Shown in pieces: positions 63,530 through 64,000 of a stretch of 64,000 bases of DNA. Source of the DNA: Globisporangium splendens. Taxonomy: Eukaryota; Oomycota; Peronosporomycetes; Pythiales; Pythiaceae. Position 1 is the first letter of the stretch. Every line of letters begins with the position of its first letter. The stretch spans positions 620,001-684,000 of the forward strand of contig VFIW01000013.1 of the NCBI GenBank assembly GCA_006386115.1. The letters run 5' to 3'. The position numbers and the translations under genes were made by a program. The notes beneath the pieces are model-generated. The model worked only from the letters and a program-made list of their open reading frames with translations, searched no databases and had not been told where the DNA came from.

Positions 63530-64000
63530 CCAACGGAAAGTAGCTACATCTGTCTCAACGCAGCAGTGGTCCAGGAACAAAGATGCGGTATTCCGGTCCT
63601 GAAGCATGGAGAGACGGTGAGGTACCTTGGCATCCAAATAGAAACCGGGAACGTCACACAAGCTAATTGGGAGGATTGCCTGCAAAAGCTCCGAACAAGA
63701 TTGATCATCGCGGCCAAAGTCTCCAACAGTGTGGTGGGGAGAGTGCTTATACTGAATTCGGTCTTGCTGCCGTCGATTCTGTTCACTGCCGGCTACATCA
63801 AGCCCCCAGCGAAGGTCGTGGACCAGCTAGTGAATCTACAAAAGCAATTTTTGTAGAAATCGACACTCGACACAGACGGCACGAGGCACAAGGTGAGTCC
63901 TTCCCTGCTCTACCTGCTGGTCAAGGAAGGAGGCATAGGTCTCTATTCAATACCTCTTGCAATAAAGCGACAAGCGATGCGACGGACAACTCGGTGGCTA

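Larger units (their letters stand above)
62178..64000. repeat. Inverted repeat, right arm (outer part)
   Basis: Reverse complement of 49001-50823 with one observed substitution. It runs to the window edge, so the full arm is longer than 1.8 kb. Confidence 0.92.
62190..64000 (+). mobile_element. Non-LTR retrotransposon R3 (right-arm copy), continues past window
   Basis: Plus-strand copy of the element at 48697-50811, with the same tandem repeat (62546-62643), RT frame and two in-frame stops (TAA at 63527, TAG at 63854). Confidence 0.82.

Noticed and set aside
40000..64000. Bacterial or prophage-like mobile island around the WrbA genes
   Set aside because: Promoters are oomycete type, and the mobile elements are eukaryotic LINEs with RNase H; no bacterial gene order, tRNA or integrase.
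1..64000. CRISPR arrays, tRNA or rRNA genes
   Set aside because: No regularly spaced short repeats with unique spacers, and no cloverleaf or rRNA core was recognised by eye; a tRNAscan or Rfam run would settle this.

Overview
The window looks like nuclear DNA of an oomycete (Phytophthora/Pythium type). Genes are dense on both strands. Introns are short (41-102 nt), with GTACGT/GTATGT/GTAAGT donors. Several genes carry the oomycete core promoter, an initiator (TCATTYY) followed by a CAATTTG-like flanking element, just upstream of the start codon. The families also fit: tandem START-FYVE proteins, a fused trehalose-phosphate synthase/phosphatase, Ctr copper transporters and WrbA-type flavodoxins.

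Left part (1-39.5 kb), ordinary gene space. In order: the 3' end of a single-pass membrane protein; a four-LysM protein; two head-to-head Ctr copper transporters with duplicated cysteine-rich N-terminal modules, one ending in an HMA domain; ERCC1 divergent from a large TPS-TPP fusion; a CHID1-like GH18 protein with seven exons; four tandem START-FYVE paralogues (14.3-23.5 kb); a CAX Ca2+/H+ exchanger; a stand-alone trehalose-phosphatase; NDUFS4 of complex I; a four-helix COPI-associated/TVP15-like protein; an SLC25A39/40-type mitochondrial carrier with a 7-nt microexon; a rhodanese plus dual-specificity phosphatase; a small MORN protein with an apparent frameshift, divergent from a 5'-truncated LRRC34-like gene; a mitochondrial class I release factor (RF2 type) with a probable GC-AG intron; and a DGK-epsilon-like diacylglycerol kinase. 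I rebuilt exon structures by hand from splice signals, reading phase and protein family conservation.

Right part (39.5-64 kb), a repeat-rich expansion zone. Six copies of a WrbA-type NAD(P)H:quinone oxidoreductase gene lie on both strands. Three have an intact frame and near-identical products, one is a diverged intact copy, one has two frameshifts, and one has an altered C-terminus. They are interleaved with non-LTR retrotransposons. I call these R1 (YADD reverse transcriptase, zinc finger, RNase H; three copies), R2 (zinc finger and RNase H fragments; two copies) and R3 (FVDD reverse transcriptase; two copies). R2 and R3 may be two halves of one family. A near-perfect inverted repeat pairs 49001-50823 with 62178-64000, and its inner arm pairs 50812-51118 with 57881-58187. 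The right arm is split by an R1 copy flanked by a 12-bp target-site duplication, while the left arm keeps the empty site. A second R1 copy has a 15-bp duplication. The apparent single-base losses here are all of the same sign, so assembly consensus error has to be weighed against real decay.

No tRNA, rRNA, CRISPR or bacterial-type operon was recognised.
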